Shown here piece after piece: positions 58,513-59,036 of a stretch of DNA of 59,036 bases; the stretch's first letter is position 1; the number at the start of each line of letters is the position of its first letter. The stretch covers positions 1-59,036 of the forward strand of contig MNTU01000040.1 of NCBI GenBank assembly GCA_001917125.1, given 5' to 3'. The notes beneath the pieces are model-generated. The model saw only the letters and a program-made list of their open reading frames with translations, searched no databases and was not told where the DNA came from. Position numbers and translations under genes: made by a program. The stretch comes from Azospirillum sp. 47_25 (GTDB lineage: Bacteria > Pseudomonadota > Alphaproteobacteria > RF32 > CAG-239).

Positions 58513-58635
58513 ATGAAAGAAGTATTTTTATGGGTTTGTGCCGCACCGTTTTTTATCGGTTTCGGCTTTATGCTTCTCTCCGGAATTTTGAGTTGTTTTA
58601 TGTCTTTTTCCAAAACAAAACTTGAAATTTTATGA
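58513..58635 (+). CDS. 40-residue single-span membrane protein
   Basis: Begins MKEVFLWVCAAPFFIGFGFM and continues as one hydrophobic helix to about residue 30 with a short charged tail. Its TGA overlaps the ATG of the next small gene (ATGA), which argues for translation. The ribosome-binding site is weak. No known family recognised. Confidence 0.45.
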   Translation: MKEVFLWVCAAPFFIGFGFMLLSGILSCFMSFSKTKLEIL

Positions 58636-58796
58636 AAGCATTTTTTATCATTGCCGTAATTACTGTCCTGGCCTATTGGTTCTGGCGCGGTATAATGAAG
58701 TTCATGGGAATGTTTTCCGATCATGCCGAAGAAATCTTTTATGACGACGGAAGGCTGCTTTCCCAAAGTGAAGAAAGAAAATCCGCACAGCCTTGA
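58632..58796 (+). CDS. 54-residue single-span membrane protein
   Basis: N-terminal hydrophobic helix (FFIIAVITVLAYWFWRG, about 4-20), then an amphipathic stretch and an acidic, hydrophilic C-terminal tail (DHAEEIFYDDGRLLSQSEER). Coupled to the preceding 40-residue gene by a 4-bp overlap and followed by a terminator. A small membrane-protein pair of unknown role. Confidence 0.5.
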   Translation: MKAFFIIAVITVLAYWFWRGIMKFMGMFSDHAEEIFYDDGRLLSQSEERKSAQP

Positions 58797-58823
58797 GCAA
58801 GCCGGGCGGATGATACAGAAAAG

Positions 58824-58853
58824 AAGGCTGATGTTCCGGCATCAGCTTTTTTT
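58824..58853 (+). terminator. Terminator after the small membrane-protein pair
   Basis: GCTGATG (58827-58833), loop TTCCGG, CATCAGC (58840-58846), then seven T. 7-bp perfect stem. Confidence 0.9.
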
Positions 58854-58907
58854 ATATCCAAATATTTAGCTTTTTTAGCCTCAATAAACCTCATTACTCA
58901 TATTGTA

Positions 58908-58977
58908 TTGACATTGCTTGCCGAATCTGCTAAAGTGAGAGTCAAGCTTTGGTCTAGTTATATGTATGAGGTGTATT
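58908..58977 (+). promoter_or_regulatory. Promoter and conserved leader of the right-edge gene
   Basis: -35 TTGACA (58908-58913), 17-bp spacer, -10 TAAAGT (58931-58936), then a 41-nt leader with AGTTATATGTATGAGGTGTATT just before the ATG. The ending GAGGTGTATTATG is identical to that of the Cys-rich surface operon. Confidence 0.65.
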
Positions 58978-59036
58978 ATGAATGTACTTCCCGTCGGCAT
59001 TGCCTTATGCCTTGTTTCCGTGCACGCTTTCGCCGC
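58978..59036 (+). CDS. Start of a secreted protein, cut by the window edge
   Basis: Only the first 19 codons are present: MNVLPVGIALCLVSVHAFA, a typical signal peptide with a likely AFA cleavage site. Strong ribosome-binding site in GAGGTG. Shared leader suggests it belongs with the Cys-rich surface proteins. Nothing further can be said. Confidence 0.6.
   Translation, partial: MNVLPVGIALCLVSVHAFA

Overview
The window looks like the chromosome of an uncultured, flagellated alphaproteobacterium, probably a host-associated (gut-type) Rhodospirillales-like lineage. Supporting evidence is the alphaproteobacterial marker genes (TrcR/DUF1013, DUF2125, DUF3426, the coiled-coil gene-zapA-6S RNA block, the efp-suhB-thiE-like block) and a fliF-fliG-fliH-fliN-flbD-flhA-flhF order like that of Caulobacter and Rhodospirillales. 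The gut assignment is an inference from the Cys-rich surface proteins. GC is moderate and the standard genetic code fits, with TGA used as stop.

Layout. 1-5.3 kb: the leader of an off-window gene, a zinc-ribbon membrane protein, then ftsE-ftsX-ydcF-plsC-DUF2125. 5.3-13.6 kb: a chorismate-mutase-like protein, rsmD-rluB, tadA, an unknown three-repeat protein, a lipoprotein, a HAD nucleotidase, two secreted unknowns and a DapE-like M20 protein. 13.8-22.2 kb: trcR, a PPC-like protein, a membrane protein, rpmE, an OmpA-like protein, the suhB-like/efp pair, a ThiE-like protein, a coiled-coil protein, zapA, 6S RNA and ymdB. 22.2-24.1 kb: two secreted surface proteins. 24.2-41.1 kb: a large flagellar block on the minus strand (fliK, flgD, flgE; fliF, G, H, N; flbD; flhA, flhF, flhG; a second FliK-like protein; a membrane J-domain protein), with a sigma-54 promoter ahead of fliK. 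41.2-44 kb: smpB, bactofilin-M23 peptidase, an FtsB-like protein. 44-47 kb: a phage remnant (Rz/Rz1 spanin pair, tail-fibre genes, one with a nonsense codon) preceded by a promoter-terminator leader. 47-56.4 kb: DUF1796, mutY, tRNA-Thr(CGU), an MscS-type channel, an Asd-like protein, and the ffh-rpsP-rimM-trmD-rplS operon. 56.4-59 kb: an intergenic repeat, a CoA-disulfide-reductase/rhodanese fusion, two tiny membrane proteins and the start of another secreted protein.

Most notable points. (1) Several intact genes resemble metabolic enzymes but lack hallmark catalytic residues: an Asd homologue lacking all four catalytic residues, a DapE homologue with altered metal ligands, a SuhB-type phosphatase without the first Asp of DPxDGT, and degenerate ThiE-like and chorismate-mutase-like proteins. 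(2) Three promoter/5'-leader copies, at both window edges and ahead of the Cys-rich surface operon, share -35/-10 spacing and an AGTTATA...GAGG(TGTATTATG) leader, suggesting a co-regulated surface-protein family. (3) ffh appears to start at an AUU codon. (4) The phage fibre/lysis remnant sits behind a short promoter-to-terminator unit that could be a small RNA or an attenuator.
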